Shown here in pieces: positions 8,671-17,900 of a DNA stretch of 34,173 bases. Origin of the DNA: JANSWP01 sp041941305 (GTDB lineage: Bacteria > Bacteroidota > Bacteroidia > Chitinophagales > Saprospiraceae); NCBI GenBank assembly GCA_041941305.1, contig JBGTQJ010000084.1, positions 1 through 34,173 on the forward strand, read 5' to 3'. How positions within the stretch are numbered: position 1 is the first letter of the stretch; each line of letters starts with the position of its first letter. A model generated the notes under the pieces. That model worked only from the letters and a program-made list of their open reading frames with translations, did not search any database and was not told the DNA's origin. The translations under genes and the position numbers were made by a program.

Positions 8671-8707
8671 ATTGTGTTTTCCAAAGAAGTCCTTTGGAAA
8701 ACACAAT
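8671..8707 (-). promoter_or_regulatory. Perfect 16-bp intercistronic stem-loop
   Basis: ATTGTGTTTTCCAAAG (8671-8686) is perfectly inverted at 8692-8707 around a 5-nt loop. It lies between the stop of the 1876-aa gene (8719) and the ATG of the 276-aa gene (8654). On the minus strand it is followed by an A-rich, not T-rich, stretch, so it is not a classical intrinsic terminator. An mRNA-stabilising or processing hairpin, or an attenuator, fits better. Confidence 0.75.
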
Positions 8708-8718
8708 TTAGTTTATTC

Positions 8719-11700
8719 TTATTCAGGAAGTTGTTGTGTGATAAAGAAATTGATAAAGAAAGAGGTATTTTCAGGGTGATTGAGGATGTTGAAGAATATG
8801 AGGGCATCAATATCATTACTTGCACCCTGGTATCTGACTTCACCATCCATATTGGTATCACCAGTACGGTAATCATGTACAATATGATTAAAGCTGGCAG
8901 TTGTATTTGAAGGATCCAGGAAGATTTCAAAGAAGATGAAATCTCGGTCTGGAACTGCTACTCCAAATCCCTGGTACACCAGGAAGCCATTGCTATCAGC
9001 GTTTCCACCCCATAATACTGTTTTGTCTACAACTACTTTTTGAGCATGATTGCCCCATGTAGCAGTCGCAGGGTCTGTGAAATCTACCACTGGAGTATCA
9101 TTGGAATATCTGGTTGCAGTGAGGGTTCCAGCTGTCATTACACCCAAATGATTTCTGTGTCTGACAGCCAAATAATAATCTCCCTCTTCAATCTGGAAAT
9201 AAATTGGACTGAACCCATCTCTGGCTACAATATCTCCATCTCTTTGAACCAATGCAGCTCTCGTGGCAACTACCATTGTTGGGTCATCTTTATCTCTCAA
9301 TTCAAGGAATACCCAGTCTACAATTGCATCCTCACCATCAATATCCAGTGCATTCGATGTCAATTGTTCTCCACCACCATTTACATGGGTGAATGGGAAG
9401 GTACCTGGTGAAGATTCTAAAGTAGTATAGGGCTCCTCAGAAGGAATATAGGATTTGGTTCTCAAGTCATCTCTCATCAAACCGGCTGACTGAACATATG
9501 CACCCTGGAGGAATGCTTTGGCGCCAAGGAAAACATATTGATCCGGGTCCATGAAGTCTAAATCCCCGTCACCATCCGTGTCGTCATTGGTCAAATCGCC
9601 ATCCTGATTGGTATCTTCATTGATGGTCAATATACCATCGTTGTCGTCATCCGGATTAAGCGGATCGCTTTCTCCATTGTCCAAAATTCCGTTTTGGTTG
9701 GCATCTTCAAATCCATCCAATAAACTATCATCATCAGAATCTGGATTTAACGGGTCTGTTTCTCCATTGTCTAAATCACCATTTAAATTGGCATCCTCTA
9801 TTCCATCCAATATGCCGTCATCGTCAGTATCAGGATCAAGTGGGTCGGTATCTATTCCTGGTTCATAAACTCCATTTCCACCTGTTTCAAAGAAGTCAGC
9901 CAAACCATCTGAATCGCTGTCACTTAAGATGTTGTATGGATCTAAATCAACAATATCTGCTACGCCATCTCCGTCGTCATCGTCATCTATTCCATTTACT
10001 TCCAGATCATGGTCAAAATCGCACCAGTAATTGGTTTGGTCAGGAACACATGCATCGTTGTCGTTTGGATCCCATAATGGGTCTGTATCGTCTACATCAG
10101 TTAAGAAACCATCTCCATCTACATCATTGTTATTTCCATTACATGCTGGACTATTTGAATTTGGATCACAAGGATCAAGAGGATTGGTGCCGTTGGTTGT
10201 TTCATCAATATCTGAAATGGTGTCACCGTCAGAGTCACTATTTGGGTTGAAGTTTTCAATGTCTTGTGTATCAATAACTCCATCATTATCGTCATCTGGA
10301 TCTATATTGTTTGGCTGGGTATCATTATCCCAATCACAATCTGCAAAAGTGGCATTTGGATCACATTGATCGGTAGGATCAGTCTCGTTGAGTTCAAATA
10401 CCCCATTTTGATTGCTGTCCTCTATACCATCAACAATGGTGTCATTGTCTGTGTCTGCAAGTAGTGGATTTGTCTCACCAGGATCTACTGAACCATTTTG
10501 GTTGGCATCTTCAATACCATCAGGAATTCCGTCTTCGTCTGTATCTGGATTAAGTGGATTGGTATCAGAGCCTAAATCAAAGATTCCATCATTTCCTGTC
10601 TCTACAACATCTGGTATTCCATCATTATCGGAATCACTATTTGGGTCACATGGATCTACATCATAGGTATCCATTACACCATCATGATCATCATCAATAT
10701 CTATGCTGTTGACCATCGTATCATTGTCAAGGTCACAGCCAAGTGAGCACTTATCGGGTATACAAGGATTTGTATCATCGGGGTCATACATTGGGTCATT
10801 TACAGGGAAGTCACCAAAGAAACCATCATTATCAATATCTGAGCCAAGGCATGCATTGGTAGAAGGATCGGGATCACATGGATTCAATGGGTCACTGTCA
10901 AAATCTGGATCGTAACTTCCATCTCCACCTGTTTCAATAAAATCTGTATATCCGTCATTATCTGTGTCGCTATCTTTATTGTAAGGGTCAATATCATCCA
11001 GATCGCTAACTCCATCTCCATCGTCATCTAAATCTATAGAGTTAGGTAAGCCGTCATTGTCAAAATCACAAGCGCCTGCTGTCAAATCTGGAATACAAGC
11101 ATTGTTGTCATTGGGGTCGTACAAAGCATGACCATCTGGATAATCGTCGTAATAACCATCTCCATCTTCATCTGTTGGCACGCAACCACTGGTCAAAGAA
11201 TACGGATCACAGGGGTCTTTAGGGTCTGTTTCTCCTACATCTACTTGCCCATTTTGATTGGTATCTTCCTGACCATCTAATAAAGTATCTCCATCAGTAT
11301 CTGGGTTGATTGGGTCTGTTTCTCCATTTTCAAATTTACCATCGACATCGGCATCCTCAACACCATCCCAAATTTGATCACCATCTGTATCCACATTTAA
11401 CGGGTCTGTATCAATCCCCACATCATAGAGACAATCTCCTTTGGTTTCAATATAGTCCGTAATTCCATCACCATCACTATCGCTATTGACGTTATATGGA
11501 TCTACATCATTTAAATCCAAAACACCATCACAATCATCGTCTGGGTCATCCTGATTGACTAAGCCATCTCCATCAAAATCGCAAGGTTTTGCAGTGTGAT
11601 CAGGAACACATGGGTTTGCATCGTCTGGGTCGTATAATGGATCTGTATCGATTGTATTTGAGAAATAACCATCATTATCCTCATCAACCCCGTCACAGGC

Positions 11701-14349
11701 GATGGTGGTAGCAAAAGGATCACAAGGATCCAGAGGATCACTTTCACCTGGATCCAAAATTCCATTGTGGTTGATGTCTTCATTTCCATCCGTCAAGGCA
11801 TCGCCATCTGTATTTGGATTGAGCGGGTCTGTTTCCGCAAAGTCGTGGTTGCCATCCTGATCAAAATCTTCAACCCCATCTTTTATCCCGTCGCCATCCG
11901 TATCGGGATTTAAAGGATCTGTATCAATCCCTATATCGTATGATTGATCATTGTGGGTTTCAATTACATCAGCCAAACCATCTCCATCGGTATCAGAAAA
12001 AGGATCAAATGGATCCAAATCAACAGTGTCTTCTACTCCATCTCCATCATCATCTTCATCTACATCATTCGTAAGGGAGTCATTATCAAAATCACAAGAT
12101 AAAAGAGTGGCGTCAGGGTCGCAAGGGTCGAGCGGATCGCTTTCGTCAGAGTCAACTAAACCATTGTGGTTCAGATCTTCAGTACCATCTTGAATGCTAT
12201 CACCATCTGTGTCAGGATTCAGTGGATCTGTCTCTCCGTTTTCGAAATTTCCGTTCAAATTGGCATCCTCAACGCCATCCGAAAGAAGGTCATTATCTGT
12301 GTCATCGTCTAGTGGATTGGTATCTATACCCTGGTCATAACTTGCATCGCCGCCTGTTTCAATATTGTCGGAAATGCCATCACCATCGCTATCGCTGTTC
12401 GGGTTATAATTTTCAATATCCAAATTATCTGCAACGCCATCTGCATCGTCGTCTGTATCTATAGAATTGATCAAACCATCACCGTCAAAATCACATTTTG
12501 GATTTGCCCCATTTGGAATACATGGATCAGTATCGTCCGGATCATAGAAATTATTGCCAATGGGGTAATTCTCAAAATAACTGTCCTCATCTTCATCAAT
12601 TCCAACACATGCTGCAATTGCTGGGTTAGGGTCACAGGGGTTTAATGGGTCACTATCTATAGTCGGATTGTAAACCCCATCACCTCCAGTTTCATCAGTA
12701 TCTGAAATGGTGTCTCCATCGCTATCACTGAATGGATCACAATTGTTTATATCATTATCATCAGCTACACCATCATTATCATCATCATCATCTATGTTAT
12801 TTGGAATTCCATCTGAGTCACAATCACAATCTGCAAATAGTGGTTCGGGGTCACAAATATCTAGAGGATTTGATTCACCTGGGTCAATTTGACCATTGCC
12901 GTTCAAATCTTCTTCACCATCTGTTAAATTATCTTCATCGGTATTTGGATTTATTGGGTCTGTTTCTCCAGAATCTACTACTCCATTCTGGTTGGCATCT
13001 TCAACCCCATCTTTGATGCCATCGTTATCAGTATCTTCATCAAGTGGATTGGTATCTGTTCCTATGTCATAGGTGCCATCGCCACCAGTTTCAATTATGT
13101 CAGAAAGTCCATCATTATCACTATCACTGTCTGGATTGCAAGTTTCTACATCATTTGCATCTGTCACGCCATCACCATCATCATCAAGGTCTTCCTGATT
13201 GATGTCACCATCATTGTCAAAATCACAGGCAAGTGAACAATTGTCAGGAATACAAGGGTTAGTTCCATCTGGATCGTAAAGCGGATCATTAGAAGGCAGC
13301 CCTTCGTAATAACCATCCATGTCATTATCATCACCCAAACAAGCAATAGAAGTAGGATTGGGGTCACAAGGATCCAATGGGTCAGAATCTATTCCAGGAT
13401 CGTAAGTACCATCTCCACCTGTTTCGACATTGTCTGCTATACCATCATCATCAGTGTCACTATTTGGGTCAAAATCTGCAACATCATCAATATCATTTAC
13501 ACCATCATTATCATCATCTGGATCGTCTTGATTTAAGAGTAAATCACCATCAAAGTCACAAGTAGGTTGTGTGTTATCTGGATCGCAAAAATCCCTGGGA
13601 TCAGTTTCTCCGGGATCTACAATTCCGTTCATATTGGCATCTTCTGCACCATCATCTATCCCATCTCCATCTGTATCAGCATTATTCAAATCCGTTTCTC
13701 CTAAATTTGAATTGTAAGTTTCATCACCATTGATGTCTTCTATACTATTGATAATGCCATCAAAATCATTATCAGTGCAATCCGCTTTGGCTCCACCATA
13801 ATTTCTGGAATAAAAATAACTGGCAAGACCATTTCCAAAATCAAAAACGCCGAGATCATTTCCAGGATTGGTGCCAGCACTGTTTGGCAGTTGAGCAAAA
13901 GGATCATTTTCATTGTCAATTAAATGAATTTCCCCACTACAATTGCCTACTCGTTCAAAAGTAAATAGCAAAGTTTCCACATCATTTTCATAAATAATTT
14001 GTGGAGTATCATCATCCAAACCGATTGAGATATAATCAAAGTTTGGATTTTCAATGGGCGCATGGACTATAGAAACCTGGGATGGTAGATATCCCCAATT
14101 CCCAGCAACTTCAGTGAAATTGGTATATTCAAATCCATTTGGTACGACCATTGTGACTTGTCCGGTACCAGTATAAGTGTTAGAGCTGGGTGTGATGGTG
14201 TCGTCAGGACGAACGTAAACTCCATAGGTTTTCCCATCGGGCTCTATTTGAATTTTTAGCTCTAATTGTGCAGATAGGGTAGTGTTGAGAAATGTAAATA
14301 TTCCCAACCAAAGAGCTAATTTTTGTATTTGTGTATTCACAGTTTTCAT
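8719..14349 (-). CDS. Giant secreted thrombospondin-type-3 repeat (calcium-binding) surface protein with dockerin-like C-terminal module
   Basis: An 1876-aa, extremely Asp-rich protein. Its signal peptide is MKTVNTQIQKLALWLGIFTF..., cleaved near residue 27. Residues 28 to about 190 are the N-module shared with the 276-aa and 2015-aa proteins ('TGTGQVTMVVP', 'DYISIGLDDD', 'LLFTFERVGNC', 'LIDNENDPF'). Residues about 190-1605 are TSP3 repeats (DxDxDGxxD, 'DTDGDGIKDGVEDANQNG', 'GETDPLNPDTDGD'), arranged as about 11 Cys-started super-units. Residues about 1605-1876 are a module shared with the 2015-aa protein: 'FLQGAY', 'LMRDDLR', 'EEPYTTL', 'AIVDWVFLELRD', 'ALVQRDGDIV', 'HRNHLGVMT'. They end in two calcium-loop-like units ('VYQGF...', 'DTNMDGEVRYQGASNDIDAL') and QQLPE. 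TSP3 repeats bind many calcium ions and make stiff wire-like structures. No type A or B sorting tail is recognised. An adhesin or matrix role is inferred. Confidence 0.9.
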   Translation of the reverse strand: MKTVNTQIQKLALWLGIFTFLNTTLSAQLELKIQIEPDGKTYGVYVRPDDTITPSSNTYTGTGQVTMVVPNGFEYTNFTEVAGNWGYLPSQVSIVHAPIENPNFDYISIGLDDDTPQIIYENDVETLLFTFERVGNCSGEIHLIDNENDPFAQLPNSAGTNPGNDLGVFDFGNGLASYFYSRNYGGAKADCTDNDFDGIINSIEDINGDETYNSNLGETDLNNADTDGDGIDDGAEDANMNGIVDPGETDPRDFCDPDNTQPTCDFDGDLLLNQDDPDDDNDGVNDIDDVADFDPNSDTDDDGIADNVETGGDGTYDPGIDSDPLDPCDPNPTSIACLGDDNDMDGYYEGLPSNDPLYDPDGTNPCIPDNCSLACDFDNDGDINQEDLDDDGDGVTDANDVETCNPDSDSDNDGLSDIIETGGDGTYDIGTDTNPLDEDTDNDGIKDGVEDANQNGVVDSGETDPINPNTDEDNLTDGEEDLNGNGQIDPGESNPLDICDPEPLFADCDCDSDGIPNNIDDDDDNDGVADDNDINNCDPFSDSDGDTISDTDETGGDGVYNPTIDSDPLNPCDPNPAIAACVGIDEDEDSYFENYPIGNNFYDPDDTDPCIPNGANPKCDFDGDGLINSIDTDDDADGVADNLDIENYNPNSDSDGDGISDNIETGGDASYDQGIDTNPLDDDTDNDLLSDGVEDANLNGNFENGETDPLNPDTDGDSIQDGTEDLNHNGLVDSDESDPLDPCDPDATLLSCDFDNDSLTNDVDEDDDGDGVEDTVDLDPFDPFSDTDGDGLADVIETHNDQSYDIGIDTDPLNPDTDGDGIKDGVEDFDQDGNHDFAETDPLNPNTDGDALTDGNEDINHNGILDPGESDPLDPCDPFATTIACDGVDEDNDGYFSNTIDTDPLYDPDDANPCVPDHTAKPCDFDGDGLVNQDDPDDDCDGVLDLNDVDPYNVNSDSDGDGITDYIETKGDCLYDVGIDTDPLNVDTDGDQIWDGVEDADVDGKFENGETDPINPDTDGDTLLDGQEDTNQNGQVDVGETDPKDPCDPYSLTSGCVPTDEDGDGYYDDYPDGHALYDPNDNNACIPDLTAGACDFDNDGLPNSIDLDDDGDGVSDLDDIDPYNKDSDTDNDGYTDFIETGGDGSYDPDFDSDPLNPCDPDPSTNACLGSDIDNDGFFGDFPVNDPMYDPDDTNPCIPDKCSLGCDLDNDTMVNSIDIDDDHDGVMDTYDVDPCDPNSDSDNDGIPDVVETGNDGIFDLGSDTNPLNPDTDEDGIPDGIEDANQNGSVDPGETNPLLADTDNDTIVDGIEDSNQNGVFELNETDPTDQCDPNATFADCDWDNDTQPNNIDPDDDNDGVIDTQDIENFNPNSDSDGDTISDIDETTNGTNPLDPCDPNSNSPACNGNNNDVDGDGFLTDVDDTDPLWDPNDNDACVPDQTNYWCDFDHDLEVNGIDDDDDGDGVADIVDLDPYNILSDSDSDGLADFFETGGNGVYEPGIDTDPLDPDTDDDGILDGIEDANLNGDLDNGETDPLNPDSDDDSLLDGFEDANQNGILDNGESDPLNPDDDNDGILTINEDTNQDGDLTNDDTDGDGDLDFMDPDQYVFLGAKAFLQGAYVQSAGLMRDDLRTKSYIPSEEPYTTLESSPGTFPFTHVNGGGEQLTSNALDIDGEDAIVDWVFLELRDKDDPTMVVATRAALVQRDGDIVARDGFSPIYFQIEEGDYYLAVRHRNHLGVMTAGTLTATRYSNDTPVVDFTDPATATWGNHAQKVVVDKTVLWGGNADSNGFLVYQGFGVAVPDRDFIFFEIFLDPSNTTASFNHIVHDYRTGDTNMDGEVRYQGASNDIDALIFFNILNHPENTSFFINFFITQQLPE

Positions 14350-14734
14350 TGACGATGACTTTTCTAATGAAGAATTAGGAATGATGAATCTTGTGCTCTA
14401 AAATCAGGCAATCATCATTTTTTGTGTTCATAGGTTGTTCGTAGAGTATGAAAAAAGGAGGGCTCAACAAATATGCTCTGCGAAGCGGTTTGGTTTATCG
14501 TAAAGGTTTTTTGAGAAAGTGAAAAAATGACAATAGCGATGATAAAGGGATGTTTAGAATGGGCCGATGATAGGAAGGAAGAATAACAGTAAATGTTTTC
14601 ATTGTTCGTAGAATTTGTTTTTAATTCAAGCATAGTTGATAAATCAATGCTTACAAGTCGTATTAAAATTGAGGGGAATGTCTAATCTAATGAATTTGAG
14701 GGGGAAAATGTAGAGGGTAGGATATATGTACAGG

Positions 14735-14755
14735 TAAGACAAATATTGTACCAAA
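14735..14755 (-). promoter_or_regulatory. Box shared by the upstream regions of both giant genes (copy 1)
   Basis: Plus-strand reading TAAGACAAAT, two variable bases, TGTACCAAA. It matches 21470-21490 at 19 of 21. A GGGGGAAA motif precedes it by about 30 bases in both places (14700 and 21437). It lies 386 bases upstream of the ATG at 14349. It may be a promoter-distal control site or a remnant of segmental duplication. Confidence 0.5.
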
Positions 14756-14815
14756 GGAATGACATAGTGTATGATTTTTGGCAGTTATTTTATTTTACGT
14801 GTTTTCCCGTATAAG

Positions 14816-14852
14816 AAAAAAGCGGTGATTCAGAACTGATCCAAATTACCGC
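14816..14852 (-). terminator. Rho-independent terminator of the 2015-aa surface protein gene
   Basis: On the minus strand GCGGTAATT pairs with AATCACCGC (8 of 9, arms 14844-14852 and 14822-14830) and is followed by six T (14816-14821). It lies about 110 bases after the stop at 14963, in the right orientation to end that gene. Confidence 0.65.
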
Positions 14853-14891
14853 CAAATTATCTGGTGAATAATAAATCTAATATTGAAGTTT

Positions 14892-14946
14892 GACTGCTAA
14901 CACCTCTTTTCCTCACACAAACCTTTACACAGAGGTATCAGCAGTC
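14892..14946 (-). repeat. Inverted repeat downstream of the 2015-aa gene
   Basis: Arms 14892-14907 and 14931-14946 match at 13 of 16 around a 23-nt loop. It lies 17 bases after the stop codon, ahead of the probable terminator, and has no T run. A 3'-end stabilising structure is possible. Confidence 0.5.
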
Positions 14947-14962
14947 AACGATTTAAACTCAT

Positions 14963-17900
14963 TTAGGGCAACTGTGACAGTAACACATAATTTGCCAGAG
15001 TACTACCATTTTCTGGATATGAGAATATGACATTGAAAAGGAGTTTTGCCCGGTCGTTTTTCGGACCCTGATAAATGGTTTTTCCGTCAAGGTCTATATC
15101 AGCAGCGGTATAACCTGGGCTAATATAGTTGACCAGTGGTTCGGTGTTATCTGGATCTGAAACTACTTTTAATAACATGTTGAACAGATCATTGCTTGGT
15201 CCCTGATAAATGGATTTTTGGTCACTGCTCAAATCCCCTGCCCACATATAGTAGCGTCCATCTTTCTCAATCATGGCATTCGTACCATGAGATACAAATG
15301 AAGTGTCTACATAGTCAAATCTTTGAACCATCGGACTTAGGTCCCCTGCTTCTACAGTCATTACACCTAAATGATTTCTATGCTTTATGCTTACAAAGTA
15401 AGGACCTGCAACTGTATTTGGGAATGTCAGGTAGGAAACTCCGTCAACATCTACTATATCTCCATCTCTTTGTAATAATGCTGAACGAGTTGTAATTACA
15501 CTATCCAGTTGTATAGAACTTCTAATTTCAACAAATACCCAATCTACAATTGCATTTGCCCCGGTTACTCCAAAAACAGTAGCGCTGTCAGTGACAGATT
15601 CTCCTCCTCCATCCCCTTTATGTTCAAAGCCGAGGGCAGTATATGGTTCTGACGCAGGAATGTATGCATTTTCTCGAAGGTCATCGCGCATCAAAGTGTC
15701 CAGTGCATCAATGTCATTGATGTATCCAATTGCATCCGGATTCATCATTGCTCCTTGTAAGTAAACTCTCAAGTCAAGCACAATTCCAATACAATTGGAA
15801 CTCAAAATTGGATCACAAGGATCTAGTGGGTCACCATCAAATACAAGGTCACCATCTGTTTCCTCACCGTTTTGGATGTCATCACCATCGGGGTCTTCCT
15901 GGTCATCAGTAATTCCATCACCATCAGAGTCAGGGTCACAGTTGTTCATGGTGTGTTGTACGCCCACCATTGCCAAACTGTTATTGGTAATATAGTCTTC
16001 CCAAATATCATCCAGTCCATCGTCGTCATCATCTTCATCACTATTGTTGTCCAATCCATCAAGGTCAAAGTCACAAGTGCCATCCAAACAGGCATCTCTT
16101 ACGGTAAGTGTAACATCATTGGAAATGACCGTACACTTATCAGTAGTGATGACCAAATGATACATGTAACCATCTCTTCCATATGTTAATTTAATTCTCA
16201 ATACTTCAGTAGTCACTCCTGCGAAATCTGCTCCATTTGAAATATCACTCCAGGAAGAACCACTATCTTGACTTTCTTGCCATTGCAAGGCCATTACTCC
16301 GGAACCTGAATTGGAAACATCCGTAATGATTAAAGTATCTGTATTATTACAAGTTGAAGTATTTACTGGCTGCGTGTTGATAACCACAGGACCCTCAACG
16401 GTCAAAGTTGCATCACTTGAAAAGACGGCTGCGCAATTTGCTGAACTTACCAAACATCTGTATTTGTAATTGTAGAGATTGGCCACATCGGAAATTCTGA
16501 GTGTATCATTATCTGGTCCATTATACGGCGCCGAATTTGGAACATTGTTCCAGGAAGTTCCACCATCTGTACTCAATTCCCATTGGTAATTTAATGAACC
16601 TACAGAGTTGCCAGGAACCGAAGTTTGGATCCAGAATGCTGTTGGGCTGCCTGAACAAACAGTCGTGTCATCAGGCATATCAATTATGCTAATTGGACCT
16701 TCTACCAAAACGGTGGCTGCAACCGAAGTTACTTCACTACATGACTGAGTCCATGCTCTTACGCGATATTGGAAATTGTATAAATTTGTTACTGTATCAA
16801 TACTCAAAGTATCGGTAGTCACACCATTGTATCTACCTTGGTTGAATAATTCATTCCAGGTTGCTCCATTGTCAGAACTTTCTTCCCATTGATAGAAAAT
16901 AAAGCCTTCTCCTGCATTGCTCACATCTACTGCAAATACTACCCCTAAATCAGAACAGGTAGTTACGTCCACAGGCTGAGCATCGATTGAAAGGGGGCCT
17001 TCTACTGTCAACTCTGCCGGATCTGATTCGAAACCTGAACAAACTCCTGAAGTAGCCACTGCCCGATACAGATAACCATTTAATCCTGCAACGTCATTTA
17101 CTGTTAATGTATTTGTAGCTACATCATCATAGGTTGCATTATCAGGAACTGCTATCCAGGTAATACCGTCTGTGCTATATTGCCAGATATAATTGATAGT
17201 ACCTGAATTGGCTATCGTTGCTGTTGCTGAGAATGTGGTGGATCCTCCAGAACATTGGGTCACGTCTACTGGTTGTGCGGTCCATGACATCGGACCTTCT
17301 ACTGTTAAGGTCACTACATTGGAAGTATCAGAAGAACAGTAGGTAGTTTGAATAATCACTCTGAATTGATAACCATCTTTAGGCGTCAAATTAGTAACGC
17401 TTAAGTTTCCAGTAGTTACACCAGCATAATCTGAACCATTTGCAAGATTTACCCAGGGATTAACACCATCATTTACTTGCCACTGGTGCTGGATTGCCCC
17501 TAAGCCAAGATTTTGAGTTTCTATAGTAAAGTTGGCAGTTCCATCCGCACATACGGTAGCATCATCAGGCTGATCTGTAAAGGAAATCGGACCTTCAACA
17601 AAAACGGTAGCTGGTGGAGATTCTACATTTTCACAGGTACTTGTATTGGCAACTGCGCGGTATTGAGTGCCATGCAAGCCTGCTATATCATTAATGACTA
17701 AAGTGGTTGAAGTGATTCCAGCGTAAGGAGCTGAATTGGGCACATCAGACCAGTTGATACCTCCATCATTACTCAATTCCCAATGAATAGTTGGGGTGCC
17801 ACCAGCACCTTGATTTACAACAGTTACCTGGAAAGTAACACCATCTCCTGCACATCTCGTAATGTCATCTGGTGGGTCAACAAAAGAAAGTGGCCCTTCT

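Larger units (their letters stand above)
14350..14962. other. Intergenic region between the two giant genes
   Basis: This gap of 613 bases holds the upstream region of the 1876-aa gene and the end of the 2015-aa gene's transcript. I see a probable minus-strand terminator (14816-14852), a second hairpin without T run (14892-14946), and a 21-bp box (14735-14755) that recurs upstream of the 2015-aa gene. Reading frames in it are short and have no coding features. No convincing TAnnTTTG promoter was found on the minus strand close to 14349. Confidence 0.6.

Noticed and set aside
8655..8930. N-terminal extension of the type A paralogue to 8930
   Set aside because: The extension overlaps the end of the 1876-aa gene out of frame and would bury the signal peptide that starts at 8654.
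9600..13570. Numerous plus-strand reading frames rich in Ser/Pro or His/Leu opposite the TSP3 array
   Set aside because: They are antisense shadows of the highly biased Asp codons of the minus-strand gene and have low-complexity translations and no domains.
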